Shown here piece after piece: positions 7,055 to 15,562 of a DNA stretch of 34,605 nucleotides. The notes under the pieces are model-generated. The model made no database searches. It had not been told where the DNA came from and was given only the letters and a program-made list of their open reading frames with translations. Position 1 is the first letter of the stretch; every line of letters starts with the position of its first letter. Source of the stretch: Elusimicrobiota bacterium (GTDB lineage Bacteria; Elusimicrobiota; Elusimicrobia; UBA1565); assembly GCA_003450735.1 (NCBI GenBank), contig DMEZ01000010.1, forward strand, positions 4,242 to 38,846. Reading direction: 5' to 3'. The translations under genes were made by a program, and so were the position numbers.

Positions 7055-7535
7055 CTTGTTTCTCCTTAGGGGTCTTCAGCTTCCGCAGAGCCTCGAACTG
7101 CGCGGGCTCCTCCGGCTTGCAGGAGCACGGTCTGTCGTTCAAATTCGTCCCGCACTTCGGGCAGAGGCCCCGGCAGTCCGGCCGGCACAGGGACCACGGC
7201 GGGAGCTCGAGCAGCGCCGCCTCGCGCACGCAGCCGGCGATGTCGATGTGCTCCTCGGTGAAAGGGTAGGTCTCCTCGAGCGAGGCGGCGTACTCCCGGC
7301 GGTGCTCCACGAGACAGCGCCGGCAGGGGAGCTTCCAGGCCCCCTGGAGGCGGGCCTGCAGGAGGAGCGTGTTGCCGCCGACCGAGAACTCCGCCTCGAG
7401 CCGGATGCGCCCTTCGGGGACCGCGAGCTCCTTCTGGGGTCCGAGCAGGCGCTCGGCATCGAGGTCGAGCGAGACGGAGAGGCCGCCCTGCTCGCGGATG
7501 TCCTGGACGTCGAAGCGCAGGGGGTTCTCGCTCAC
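7035..7535 (-). CDS. DUF177 (YceD-family) protein
   Basis: A 166-residue member of the DUF177/YceD family that almost always precedes rpmF; plant and bacterial relatives are linked to 23S rRNA accumulation, but the exact role is not settled. The C-terminal half has the expected cysteines: CRRCL, then LCRPDCRGLCPKCGTNLNDR followed by CSC, likely binding zinc. The start is a GTG at 7535 overlapping the stop of the glycosyltransferase (GTGA). The frame remains open further upstream but only inside the glycosyltransferase gene. Confidence 0.88.
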   Translation of the reverse strand: MSENPLRFDVQDIREQGGLSVSLDLDAERLLGPQKELAVPEGRIRLEAEFSVGGNTLLLQARLQGAWKLPCRRCLVEHRREYAASLEETYPFTEEHIDIAGCVREAALLELPPWSLCRPDCRGLCPKCGTNLNDRPCSCKPEEPAQFEALRKLKTPKEKQDAEPKT

Positions 7536-8473
7536 CGGAGGCCGATCCTCTCGCGGACGAAGTAGGGCTGGCGCTCGCGCACGTCGTAATAGATGCGGAT
7601 GAGGATCTCCGCCAGCAGACCCAGCATGAGCATCTGCACCCCGACGAGGAGCAGGAAGATGGACACCTGGAACAAGGGCTGGTCCTTGACGAAGACGCCG
7701 AGGTGGAGCTTCTTGTAGAGCGTCCAGAGGGCCATCGCGCCACCGAGCGCGATCGAGGCCGCCCCGCCGCCGCCGAAGAGGTAGATGGGCTTGGTCAGGT
7801 AGGCGTCCATGAACTTGACGGTCAGCAGGTCCAGGACGACCTTGAAGGTGCGCGAGATGCCGTACTTGGAGACGCCCCGCGTGCGGGCCCGATGGTTGAC
7901 CGGCATCTCGACGATGCGCGCGCCCCTCATGCCCGCGTAGGCGGGGACGAAGCGGTGCATCTCGCCGTAGAGGCGGAGGTCCTTGAGGAAGGGCGCGCGG
8001 TAGAGCTTGAGCGTGCAGCCGTAGTCGTGCAGAAAGACCCCGGTCACCCAGGAGATGAGGGCGTTGGCGGCCATCGAGGGGAGCTTGCGGTTGAGGAAGG
8101 CGTCCTGACGGTCCTTGCGCCAGCCGCTGACCGCGTCGAAGCCCTCGTCGAGCTTCTTGAGCATGGCCGGGATGTCCGCCGGGTCGTTCTGCAGGTCGGA
8201 GTCCAGGAAGCCGATGATCTGCCCCGTCGCGTGGGCGATGCCCGCGGACATGGCGGCCGTCTGTCCGAAGTTCGTGGCCAAGCGCACGACCTTGAAGCGG
8301 GACTCCTCGGCGGCCAGCTTCTTGAGCAGCTCGAAGGAGCGGTCGACGGAGCCGTCGTCGACGAAGAGTACCTCGTACTCGATGCCGCGCAGGGCCGAGC
8401 GGATCTGCGCGCCGAGCTCGGCGAGGTTCTCCTCCTCGTTGAAGACCGGGACGACGATGCTCAACTGGGGCAT
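7532..8473 (-). CDS. GT2 glycosyltransferase with two C-terminal membrane helices (GtrB/ArnC/DPM1 type)
   Basis: The 313-residue protein has a GT-A domain beginning LSIVVPVFNEEENL, with FVDDGS and the metal-binding DSDLQNDP, then the RGVSKYGI motif that in this group lies near the active site. Two hydrophobic segments follow, about residues 230-255 and 268-292. Members transfer a sugar from a nucleotide donor to polyprenyl phosphate at the inner membrane, supplying lipid-linked sugars for glycan or protein decoration. The sugar is not predictable. It is the first gene of the lipid/ribosome operon. A -10 box lies 10 bases before the ATG, so the mRNA leader would be very short. Confidence 0.88.
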   Translation of the reverse strand: MPQLSIVVPVFNEEENLAELGAQIRSALRGIEYEVLFVDDGSVDRSFELLKKLAAEESRFKVVRLATNFGQTAAMSAGIAHATGQIIGFLDSDLQNDPADIPAMLKKLDEGFDAVSGWRKDRQDAFLNRKLPSMAANALISWVTGVFLHDYGCTLKLYRAPFLKDLRLYGEMHRFVPAYAGMRGARIVEMPVNHRARTRGVSKYGISRTFKVVLDLLTVKFMDAYLTKPIYLFGGGGAASIALGGAMALWTLYKKLHLGVFVKDQPLFQVSIFLLLVGVQMLMLGLLAEILIRIYYDVRERQPYFVRERIGLR

Positions 8474-8483
8474 AGGGCGCCGG

Positions 8484-8489
8484 ATTATA
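8484..8489 (-). promoter_or_regulatory. -10 box (TATAAT) before the GT2 glycosyltransferase gene
   Basis: A perfect TATAAT on the minus strand lies 10 bases upstream of the ATG, giving an expected leader of only 3-4 bases. No good -35 at 16-18 bases is visible; the upstream stretch runs into the palindromic repeat, which could supply or disrupt it. Confidence 0.5.
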
Positions 8490-8504
8490 CATTTTCCGTA
8501 ATAG

Positions 8505-8594
8505 AGGTGCCTGTCATTACACTTTGCACACCCTGCCGACGCATGGACCGATGGGGCGAAGTGTAACGTCCCCCAAGTGTAATGACAGGCACCT
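8505..8594. repeat. 90-bp palindromic element with 20-bp perfect inverted ends
   Basis: AGGTGCCTGTCATTACACTT at 8505-8524 is repeated as its exact reverse complement at 8575-8594, with a 50-bp centre. An extra AAGTGTAA copy lies inside at 8559-8566. It fills most of the gap between two minus-strand genes. The shape and the GTGCCTGTCA core resemble short REP-like or MITE-like palindromes that are dispersed between genes in many bacteria. No clear target duplication flanks it. Confidence 0.8.
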
Positions 8595-8606
8595 ATACTT
8601 TGGGGG

Positions 8607-9224
8607 CTATTCGGGTTTGAGGATGCGGACTTCGCACTTGCAGAGCTTCTGGAACTCGCGGGCGAGCTCCATCGAGCCGACCACGCTGCCGTAGTGCATG
8701 GGCACGACGACCTTAGGCTTCATCGCGTTGGCCGCCTCGGCGGCCTGGGCGGCGGTCATCGTGTAGGTGCCGCCGATGGGCAGGAGGGCCACGTCCACCT
8801 TGAGCTTCTTCATCTCGGGGATGGCGTCCGTGTCGCCCGCATGGTACACGCGCACGCCGTCGAGGACGGCGACGTAGCCCAGGTTCCCGCTCGCCTTGGG
8901 GTGGAAGGGCTTGTCCAGGTTGTAGGAGGGCACGGCCTCGACGCTCACGTCCTCCAGGGTCATCTTCCCGCCGGGTGCGAGGACGCGCACCGAGCCCGGG
9001 GCCTTGCCCACGATGCCCGCCGGCCCGACCAGCACGGTACCGAGCTTGGAGACGCGCTCGATGTCGGCCGGGGAGCAGTGGTCGAAGTGGTCATGGGTGA
9101 TGAGGATGAGGTCGGCCTTGGGAAGGCCCCCCTTCACCTGGTACGGGTCGAAGTAGACCACCGTCCCCTTCTTCGAGACGGCGTAGAACGACGCGTGGCC
9201 CAGCCAGTGCAGGTTCTCGGTCAT
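8607..9224 (-). CDS. Metallo-beta-lactamase-fold hydrolase (UlaG/UPF0173-like)
   Basis: A 205-residue single-domain MBL-fold protein of the UlaG-like/UPF0173 kind. Metal ligands are seen in THDHFDH (around residue 45), HAGDTD (the bridging Asp) and PMHYG near the C-terminus. The start WLGHASFY is typical of this branch. Substrates of these small hydrolases are mostly unknown, so no reaction is assigned. It lies four bases after the GT4 gene on the same strand, at the end of that gene run and next to the palindromic repeat. Confidence 0.85.
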   Translation of the reverse strand: MTENLHWLGHASFYAVSKKGTVVYFDPYQVKGGLPKADLILITHDHFDHCSPADIERVSKLGTVLVGPAGIVGKAPGSVRVLAPGGKMTLEDVSVEAVPSYNLDKPFHPKASGNLGYVAVLDGVRVYHAGDTDAIPEMKKLKVDVALLPIGGTYTMTAAQAAEAANAMKPKVVVPMHYGSVVGSMELAREFQKLCKCEVRILKPE

Positions 9225-9228
9225 CCTC

Positions 9229-10416
9229 TCAGGCCTCCAGTCTCGCGCGTTTGAGGAGCTTCTCGTAGAGCTCCTCCTGCCGGCGGACCATGTCGTCGAT
9301 GTCGAACTCCGGGCCGATGGACTCCGAGGCGGCTCTGCCCAGGCGGCGGCGCAGGTCCTCGTCGTCCAGGAGGGCGAGCGCCTTGGCGGCCAGCCCCTCC
9401 CAGTCGCCCTGGGGCGCCGTGAAGCCGTTCCGGCCGTCCGTCAGGACGTCCACGACGCCGTCGGTGGCGTAGCAGGCGCAGGGGAGGCCGCTCTTCATGG
9501 CTTCCACGAGCGCCCGGGGCAGGCCCTCCCAGAGCGAGGTCAGCACGAAGAGGTCGGAGGCGGCCAGCAGCTCGGGCACGTCCTTCCTCCAGCCGGCGAA
9601 CACGAGCTTCCCCTCGAGCCCCGCCCGCGCCGCGGCCTCCTCGAGCCGGCGCCTCAGCTCGCCGTCGCCGACGAACAGGAAGCGGGCGTCGGGACGCTTC
9701 ATCAAGACCAGGGAGGCCAGGCGCAGGAAGTCGCCGGCGTTCTTCTGCGGCTTCAGGTTGCCGACGCTGACGACCAGCGGGCAGCCGGCGGGGAAGCCGA
9801 AGGCCCGGCGCAGGGCGCCGGGGTCGGCGCGGGCCGGAAGCCTCGAGAGGCTCACCCCGCTGCGGATGAGCTCGTAGGCTCCGCGCTCCCCCACCTCCTG
9901 GCTCGCGGCGTAGTCCATGTTCGCCCGCGAGACGAACACGAGGCTGTCCGAGACGGAGGCGCAGAGCTTCTCGAGGGAGACCCAGGTCTCCCGCACGGGC
10001 AGGGGCTGGCGGCCATGGAAGCCGAAGCCGTGGAAGGTGTGGATGATGACGGGGACCCCGGCCAGGCGCGCCGCGAGCCTCCCCAGCACGCCCGCCTTCG
10101 AGGAGTGGGTGTGGACGATGGCAGGGCGTTCGGCCCTCAGCCAGCTGTAGAGCTGGAAGAAGGCGCTCAGGTCGCGCAGCGGGGAGATCTCGCGCACCAG
10201 GTCGGGGAGGAAGCGCAGGCGGCATCGCCCCGTCCGGTCGAGCTCGACCGCGGCCGGGTCGAGGAGGCCGCCCCGGCCGCAGGCCAGGAGCGGCTCGAAG
10301 CGCTGCGCATCGAGATGGGCGACCGTGTGCAGGGTGTTCTGCTGGGCGCCCCCGTATTCCAGGAGGGTCACGACATGAGCGACCCGCACGCGCTTCGAGG
10401 AGGGGCGCGCGCTCAT
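9229..10416 (-). CDS. GT4-family glycosyltransferase
   Basis: A 395-residue GT-B fold retaining glycosyltransferase. The N-terminal acceptor domain has VAHVVTLLEYGGAQQNTLH and a HTHSSKAGVLGRLAARLAG stretch. The C-terminal donor domain has VSVGNLKPQKN, FVGDGELRRRLE, FAGWRKDVPELLAASD and the donor-site motif around LWEGLPRALVEAM. Relatives act in surface polysaccharide or glycolipid assembly at the cytoplasmic face of the membrane. The sugar and acceptor are not readable. The ATG at 10416 overlaps the SpoIID-gene stop (ATGA); the frame is open well upstream, but only within that gene. Confidence 0.9.
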   Translation of the reverse strand: MSARPSSKRVRVAHVVTLLEYGGAQQNTLHTVAHLDAQRFEPLLACGRGGLLDPAAVELDRTGRCRLRFLPDLVREISPLRDLSAFFQLYSWLRAERPAIVHTHSSKAGVLGRLAARLAGVPVIIHTFHGFGFHGRQPLPVRETWVSLEKLCASVSDSLVFVSRANMDYAASQEVGERGAYELIRSGVSLSRLPARADPGALRRAFGFPAGCPLVVSVGNLKPQKNAGDFLRLASLVLMKRPDARFLFVGDGELRRRLEEAAARAGLEGKLVFAGWRKDVPELLAASDLFVLTSLWEGLPRALVEAMKSGLPCACYATDGVVDVLTDGRNGFTAPQGDWEGLAAKALALLDDEDLRRRLGRAASESIGPEFDIDDMVRRQEELYEKLLKRARLEA

Positions 10417-12611
10417 TTCCGGGGGTGACGCTTCTTGTGGGAGGAGGAGAAGCCCCTGCCCGGTCCGGCCTCCTGGACGGCGGCGTCCTTCTTGGGCTTG
10501 GCGGGAGGCTTGAGCCTCGGCTTCGCCTTCGTCTGTTCCGGCTCCTTGCGGACCCGCGGAGCGGGCTTGGGAGGCGGCTCGTGATAGCCCGGCAGCTGGG
10601 CGTTCGGGAAGTAGTGTCGCAGGATGGCCGCGAAGCTCCTCCCCAGATGGGACTGTCCCACCGCGCCGGCCACGCAGAGCCCGCGTCCGTGTCCGGTGCC
10701 GGCGCCCCAGACGATCAGGCCGGAGAGCGAGCGGCCGACGTAGAGCGGCTGGAGCGAAAAGATCGTCGAGCGCAGGGAGCCGGGGGAGAGGAAGGCCTCG
10801 ATCTCCTCCTGGCCCTGGAGAAGGGTCTCTCCCCGCGACCCGATCACCTTCAGGGCCTGGACGCGCCCGGTCGGGTCGCGGCGCAGGACCCGGACGCCCT
10901 GCAGAGGGCCGATCTTCCGCGTGCGCTCGAGGTTCTTCCTCAGCCCGTCGGCCTGGAACACCCGCACCCAGCGGCTCCAGATGGACGGGACGACGGCCGA
11001 GGCCTCGTCGTACTGCTTGGCGTCCGGGAAGTCGTGGACCAGCCGCTCGAGCTCCAGAGGGGAGCGCAGGGGCAAAACGGGCACCGGACGGTCCTGGATA
11101 AACGCCGCGGTCTCCCAGCCGCAGGCCTTGTGGAACTCGACGGCCTGGCCCGGAGGCGGGATCATGGCGATGCCCATCGTCTCGCGCACGCCGCGCATGG
11201 CCGCGAGGGACTCCGCCGTGATGCCGTCGTAGCGGAGGTCGCGGAGCGAGTCCGTGAGCTGGGCCCGCTCCGCGTTCTCGGGCGGCTGGGCCAGGGCGGC
11301 CGACACCCGGGTCCTCATGAGGACGGCCATCGCCTTGAAGGCTTCGGGGGGGCTGCCCTGCGGGACAAGGTGGCCGATGACGGCCGGCAGAAAATCCTCC
11401 AGCGGCACCTCGTTGACCAGGTGGAAGCCCATCGGGGTCGGGACGACCTCCACGGCTCCCCGGAACTCGCGGTCGCTGATGTCCACGCCCTTGATGTCCT
11501 GGACCTCGGGGCTCTTGACGAGCACGGTGCCCCACTTCGCGCGCGGCTCGAAGCGGAAGGCCTGCTTCGTGACGTAGCGGACATTGTTCGAGACGTCGCG
11601 GAGCTCGAGGACCCGGTTGTCGGGCCGGAAGGAGACCTCGAACTGGGTGCCGGCCTTCCCTTGGTCCACCTCGCCGATCTTCACGTCCACGACCCGGAAG
11701 TCGGCGCTGGCCATCACGTAGAACTTGGTCAGGTGCGCCGGCGCGCCCTGCCGGTTCGTGTAGAGCAGCACCCTCAGGGGCGGGCTCTTGGAGGAGGCCT
11801 CGGCGGCGGCGGCCCCGGCCTCGTCAGGTTCCCGCACCAGGGGCCGCGCCAGGCGCCTGAGCGGGAGGGACTCCGTCGGGCGGCGCTCGAGGTAGTCCAT
11901 GAGCTTGGCCCGGCGCTCGAGCGCCCGCTCGTCGAACGGGTCGATGTCGAGCGCCAGGCGATAGGCCTGCCAGGCGGCCTCGCCCTGCCCCGTCTTCTCG
12001 TAGACCTCGCCGATGGCGCGGGCCACCTCCGGCTGGGAGGGGTCCTGCGAGAGGGACATGGTGAAGAACGGGACGGACTGCGGGTAGCGGCGCTGACGCA
12101 CGGTGATGCGGCCGAGCTCGGCGGCGGCGGCCGGGACGAGGTAGGGGCTGCGCGCGATGGCCGCCTGCAGGGCGGGATAGGCCGCCTTGAGGTTGCCGTC
12201 GATGGACTCCGCGAGCCCCAGCCCGAACTGCGCCTCGGCCCAGGCCTGGGCCGCGGTCGAGACTTCGATGGACTTGCGGAAGCTCTCGCGCGCGTCCTTG
12301 AGCTGGCCCAAGGACAGGTAGCTCCAGCCCCGCTGGTTCCAGTAGAAGGGCTCCTGCGGAGCCAGCAGGGTCGCCTTCATCCAGTGGGCGCCCGCCTCGT
12401 CGGGCTTGCCGTCCTCCCGCAGGACGATGGCGAGGTCGGCGGCGCGGGCCGCGTCGATCGTGCCGACCGTCTCGAGGTAGCGGTAGCCGGAGGCGGCCTT
12501 GTCGTAGCGGCCTTCCATGAAATCGAGGTAGGCGCTGCGGGTCACCTCGTCCGTCTCGCTGGAGAAGGCCGGGACGGCGAAAGCCAGGACGGCCAGGAAG
12601 AGGGCGTTCAC
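10413..12611 (-). CDS. Secreted TPR protein with a SpoIID/LytB-type domain
   Basis: A 732-residue protein starting at a GTG that overlaps the previous stop (GTGA). A short signal peptide (about residues 1-17) is followed by several TPR-like helical repeats to about residue 250. The second half resembles the SpoIID/LytB domain: FRGAVEVV, then NEVPLEDFLPAVIGHLVP, PPEAFKAMAVLMRT, and late WGAGTGHGRGLCVAGAVGQS. SpoIID enzymes are lytic transglycosylases that act on stem-less peptidoglycan. Here the position of the catalytic glutamate (usual E-M-P) appears to be L415 (HLVP), so the domain may bind glycan rather than cut it. A Lys/Pro-rich tail ends the protein. The envelope location is inferred. 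Confidence 0.75.
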   Translation of the reverse strand: MNALFLAVLAFAVPAFSSETDEVTRSAYLDFMEGRYDKAASGYRYLETVGTIDAARAADLAIVLREDGKPDEAGAHWMKATLLAPQEPFYWNQRGWSYLSLGQLKDARESFRKSIEVSTAAQAWAEAQFGLGLAESIDGNLKAAYPALQAAIARSPYLVPAAAAELGRITVRQRRYPQSVPFFTMSLSQDPSQPEVARAIGEVYEKTGQGEAAWQAYRLALDIDPFDERALERRAKLMDYLERRPTESLPLRRLARPLVREPDEAGAAAAEASSKSPPLRVLLYTNRQGAPAHLTKFYVMASADFRVVDVKIGEVDQGKAGTQFEVSFRPDNRVLELRDVSNNVRYVTKQAFRFEPRAKWGTVLVKSPEVQDIKGVDISDREFRGAVEVVPTPMGFHLVNEVPLEDFLPAVIGHLVPQGSPPEAFKAMAVLMRTRVSAALAQPPENAERAQLTDSLRDLRYDGITAESLAAMRGVRETMGIAMIPPPGQAVEFHKACGWETAAFIQDRPVPVLPLRSPLELERLVHDFPDAKQYDEASAVVPSIWSRWVRVFQADGLRKNLERTRKIGPLQGVRVLRRDPTGRVQALKVIGSRGETLLQGQEEIEAFLSPGSLRSTIFSLQPLYVGRSLSGLIVWGAGTGHGRGLCVAGAVGQSHLGRSFAAILRHYFPNAQLPGYHEPPPKPAPRVRKEPEQTKAKPRLKPPAKPKKDAAVQEAGPGRGFSSSHKKRHPRK

Positions 12612-13066
12612 CGGCGGCTCCGCTTGCGCTTGACGGCCTTGCCCGGGATGCCGGGGTCGGGCGGCGGCTCCTCGTCGCCCGTGGCGGGGGTCAGCGCCTC
12701 CCGCTTCTTCGGGATCCTCACCTCGACGAGGTTCACGAACATCATCGCCTCGCGGAAGCGGCCGGCCTCGGCCACGCGGGCCGCGTACTGGAGCTTCTCG
12801 TAGAGGGCGCTCACGTTGTGGCCCTGGGAGGCGGCCGCGGAGACGAGCCCGGCCACCCGCCGGGACTCGGCGTTGAAGGCGTTGAGGCGCTTGCGCTGCA
12901 TGTCGGCCTCGAGCGACTGGGCCAAAGACGAGGTCGTCTGGATGCTGGGGTAGCGCTTGCGGTCGAACCCGGCGAAGAGATAGCCGCTGTAGTTGTCGTA
13001 GGACCAGGCGAGGGCCGCGAGGACGGCCAGCGCCAAGCAGAGCCAGAACAGCTTCTTCATCGTCAT
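12608..13066 (-). CDS. Small membrane-anchored hypothetical protein
   Basis: About 152 residues, not recognised. After MTMKK there is a hydrophobic segment of about 18 residues ending AWSYDNYSG, either a signal anchor or an uncleaved leader. The rest is mostly helical and charged, and its last 30 residues are Pro- and Lys/Arg-rich. The start is uncertain: 13066 or 13060 puts the hydrophobic segment at the N-terminus, while an ATG at 13090 would add eight residues; none has a strong Shine-Dalgarno. It overlaps the SpoIID-like gene by four bases and probably shares its envelope-related context. Confidence 0.6.
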   Translation of the reverse strand: MTMKKLFWLCLALAVLAALAWSYDNYSGYLFAGFDRKRYPSIQTTSSLAQSLEADMQRKRLNAFNAESRRVAGLVSAAASQGHNVSALYEKLQYAARVAEAGRFREAMMFVNLVEVRIPKKREALTPATGDEEPPPDPGIPGKAVKRKRSRR

Positions 13067-13137
13067 GGCTTGACCGTCAGAGGAAAACATTTTCCCCGAA
13101 GGGGGTCAAGACGGCCCTCGACGGGCCCGGCGGCCTC

Positions 13138-15318
13138 TCAGCGCTGCGGGACGCCCGGCAGGAGGAGTTCGTCGAGCGTCACTTCTTCCTTCGATTTCTT
13201 GGCCGGCTTGCCGCCTTTCTTGGGCGCGGGAGCGGGGGGCGCCTCCTCGTCGATGAGCTCGTCCGGCGCCCCCTCGGATCGGGAGGCCTTCGGCTTGGCG
13301 GGCTCCCGGGCGGGTTCGTCGGCGGCGGCGAGGATCTCGTCGATGTTCTCGCCCTTCTCGACGGGAGCCTTCGCGGCGGCTTTGCGCGCCTTCTTCGCGG
13401 GCCGGACCGGCTTCGGAGGCTCGGCCGCCTCCTCGTCGCCCTCCTCCCCGGCCTCTTCCCGCGCGGCCTTCCTGGCCGGCCTGCCGGCGGGCTTCTCTTC
13501 ATCCGGGGCATCGAGAGAGGATTCCATCAGCATCGAGCCCAGGGGGTCCTTCAAGAGGTTGTCCCGGTCCGTCGCCGGGGCCTTCTTCGGACGGCGCTTG
13601 CGCTTGGGCTCCGGCGCCGGCATCAGCGCCGCCGGCGGCTTGGCCGCGCTCTCGAGGAACTGCGTCGTGGCGGCGTCGAGGCCCGAGACGGACCGGGCGT
13701 CCAGGTTGACCTCGAAGCGGTACTTCGGCTTCTTCGCGGCGGCCGCTCCGTCGTAATAGCTGACCGCGTAGCGGGCGTCCGAAACGTGGTCCACCGTCCA
13801 GGGCGACATGCCCGGCGCCGGGTTGGGCCCCTCGAGCAGGGCGGACAGGTTCTGGCTGGCGCCCGTGGGCATGTAGGACTTCACGAACTCGACGGCGTCC
13901 TGGCTGCGGTCGGGCAGGCCGGTCTGGGCGGCCTCGGCCGGCTCCGGCTTCGGGGGCTCCTCCGGGAGCGCGGCCTGCGGCGGCGGCTCGGCCGGCTTCT
14001 TCTTGCCGAGCAGGCCGTCCAGGAATCCCAGATAGAACGCCGCGCCGACGCCCATGGAGAGAACGCCGATCCCGATCACGGCGATGAGCATCCCCTTCCC
14101 CTTCTTCTTGGCAGGCGGGGGCGCGATGGGCGCCGGGGCTTCCATGGGCATGGGCGGGATCGCCGCGGGAGCCGGCCCGCCCAGGGGAGCCGGCGTTTCC
14201 GCGAGCCCGCCGAAAGGCTGGGGCTCGGTGCTCCCGGGCGTCGGGAGGTCCATCGGGATGGGGCCCGTGTTCGGGAATCCTCCGCCCGCGGAGGCGTCGG
14301 GAGCGCCGAAAGGAGAAGGGGCCTCGCCGGTCTGCGGGAACTCCATGGGCGGAGCGTCCTGGGGAGGCGCCTGGAAGGGAGCGCCCTCGAGCGGCGGCGC
14401 ATCGAAGGGCATCGCTCCGAAGGGAGTCGGCCCGCCCATGGGCGCAGCGTCCATCGGCGGCGGCGCTCCCAGCTCCGAACCGAAGGGCGGCGCGCCGGAC
14501 TGCGGCATCGCGGGCGGCAGGGCCTCCAGCGAAGCCCCGGCGGGGAGCGGCTCGGGCGGCATCGCGCCCAGAGGAGCAGTCCCCCCCATCGCGGGCGAGA
14601 GCGGGGAAGAGGTCCCCATCGCGGGCGGCAGCGAGGCGGGGGCGTTCATCGGCGGCGCGGCGAAAGCGGGCGGAGGCGCCGAGGCGGCCCGAGCGAGGTT
14701 CTCGCGCATCTCGGCCTGCGCTCGCTCGATCTCGGCGATCTGGCGTTTGACGTCCTCCTGGGACGATTCGAGGCGGCTCTTCACCTCGGTGAGGGTCTGG
14801 GCCTGGGCGGTCTGAGCGTCGGCGACCGCGCGCTCCTCCTGCCGGGTCTGGGCCAGCTCTTCCTTTAGGAGCTCGGCCTGGGTGACGCGGCGCTCGACAT
14901 CCTCGAGCTTGCCCTTGAGCGCGGCGGACTCCTGGCTCTTGAGCTCGTAGTCCACCTTGATCTGGGAGAGCTCTCCCTCCTTGGCGCGGAGGTCGTCCTG
15001 CAGCTGGGTGAGGACGCTCTCGAGCAAAGTGACCTTCTCCTGCAGGGAGCCCAGCACCGCGAGATCGCGCAGGGTGGGCTCGGGCGGGAGCAGGCCGGAC
15101 TCGCCGCCGCCCAGCACGCCGGCGGGGACCCTGGACATCTTGAGGAGGAACTCGGCGAGCTCGGCGACCACGCCGGCCCTCTGCCAGTCGCCCATCTGCG
15201 TGCCCTTGCGGCCCTCGGAGCAGACGAGGGATTCCGACGAGAAGCCCGGCGTCTGGGCGAGCTCCTCGCGGTCATGGGGGCCGACGACCTGGTTGTTCTG
15301 GAAAAGCCAATATCTCAT
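13138..15318 (-). CDS. GYF_2-like, coiled-coil, Pro-rich single-pass membrane protein
   Basis: A 726-residue multi-part protein. Residues 1-60 resemble a GYF_2-type module (RYWLFQNNQVVGPHDREEL, then GDWQRAG). About residues 85-215 form a long coiled coil rich in Glu, Gln and Leu. About 215-400 is low-complexity Pro/Ala/Met/Gly. One membrane segment spans about 410-432, preceded by KKKGKG. The C-terminal part has a compact region (VEFVKSYMPTGASQNL and DARYAVSYYDG) and then a long charged Lys/Ala/Glu tail. This predicts a cytoplasmic adaptor end tethered to an envelope-facing end. Function is unknown. Start at 15318 follows a good promoter and GGGAAA. Confidence 0.7.
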   Translation of the reverse strand: MRYWLFQNNQVVGPHDREELAQTPGFSSESLVCSEGRKGTQMGDWQRAGVVAELAEFLLKMSRVPAGVLGGGESGLLPPEPTLRDLAVLGSLQEKVTLLESVLTQLQDDLRAKEGELSQIKVDYELKSQESAALKGKLEDVERRVTQAELLKEELAQTRQEERAVADAQTAQAQTLTEVKSRLESSQEDVKRQIAEIERAQAEMRENLARAASAPPPAFAAPPMNAPASLPPAMGTSSPLSPAMGGTAPLGAMPPEPLPAGASLEALPPAMPQSGAPPFGSELGAPPPMDAAPMGGPTPFGAMPFDAPPLEGAPFQAPPQDAPPMEFPQTGEAPSPFGAPDASAGGGFPNTGPIPMDLPTPGSTEPQPFGGLAETPAPLGGPAPAAIPPMPMEAPAPIAPPPAKKKGKGMLIAVIGIGVLSMGVGAAFYLGFLDGLLGKKKPAEPPPQAALPEEPPKPEPAEAAQTGLPDRSQDAVEFVKSYMPTGASQNLSALLEGPNPAPGMSPWTVDHVSDARYAVSYYDGAAAAKKPKYRFEVNLDARSVSGLDAATTQFLESAAKPPAALMPAPEPKRKRRPKKAPATDRDNLLKDPLGSMLMESSLDAPDEEKPAGRPARKAAREEAGEEGDEEAAEPPKPVRPAKKARKAAAKAPVEKGENIDEILAAADEPAREPAKPKASRSEGAPDELIDEEAPPAPAPKKGGKPAKKSKEEVTLDELLLPGVPQR

Positions 15319-15339
15319 GGTGTTTCCCGTTCTGAAGGC

Positions 15340-15368
15340 AGTATAACAGCCGAGGCGCGCGTTTTCAA
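15340..15368 (-). promoter_or_regulatory. Sigma70-type promoter for the GYF_2-like gene
   Basis: On the minus strand TTGAAA (15368-15363) and TATACT (15345-15340) are separated by exactly 17 bases. The expected start site is about 15 bases before the ATG at 15318. This is one of the clearest promoters in the window. Confidence 0.75.
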
Positions 15369-15440
15369 TGACGGGGCTGTTACGCGATTCCGAAGAAACT
15401 GCGAAAGGCCTCCGGGGCGGGGACGCGCCGGATATTCGTT

Positions 15441-15468
15441 TTGCCAAACCCGCTCTTTTTTGTATCAT
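15441..15468 (+). promoter_or_regulatory. Promoter for tRNA-Lys
   Basis: TTGCCA (15441-15446) and TATCAT (15463-15468) with a 16-base spacer that is T-rich near the -10. Transcription would begin 2-4 bases before the tRNA at 15478. It is divergent from the GYF_2-like gene promoter about 75 bases away. Confidence 0.7.
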
Positions 15469-15477
15469 GTGCGCCTT

Positions 15478-15549
15478 GGGCCATTAGCTCAATGGTAGAG
15501 CAGGCGCCTCTTAAGCGCAAGGTTATAGGTTCGAGTCCTATATGGCCCA
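15478..15549 (+). tRNA. tRNA-Lys (CUU)
   Basis: Acceptor GGGCCAT/ATGGCCC, D stem GCTC/GAGC, anticodon loop CTCTTAA giving CUU, T arm ATAGG-TTCGAGT-CCTAT, discriminator A. The outer anticodon-stem pair is a G-A mismatch. No CCA is encoded. Confidence 0.93.
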
Positions 15550-15562
15550 TCCCCGATTTCCC

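Noticed and set aside
13083..13110. Terminator between the GYF_2-like gene and the small membrane gene
   Set aside because: CCCC-CTTC-GGGG and GGAAAACATTTTCC are short and lack a proper stem followed by a T-tract.
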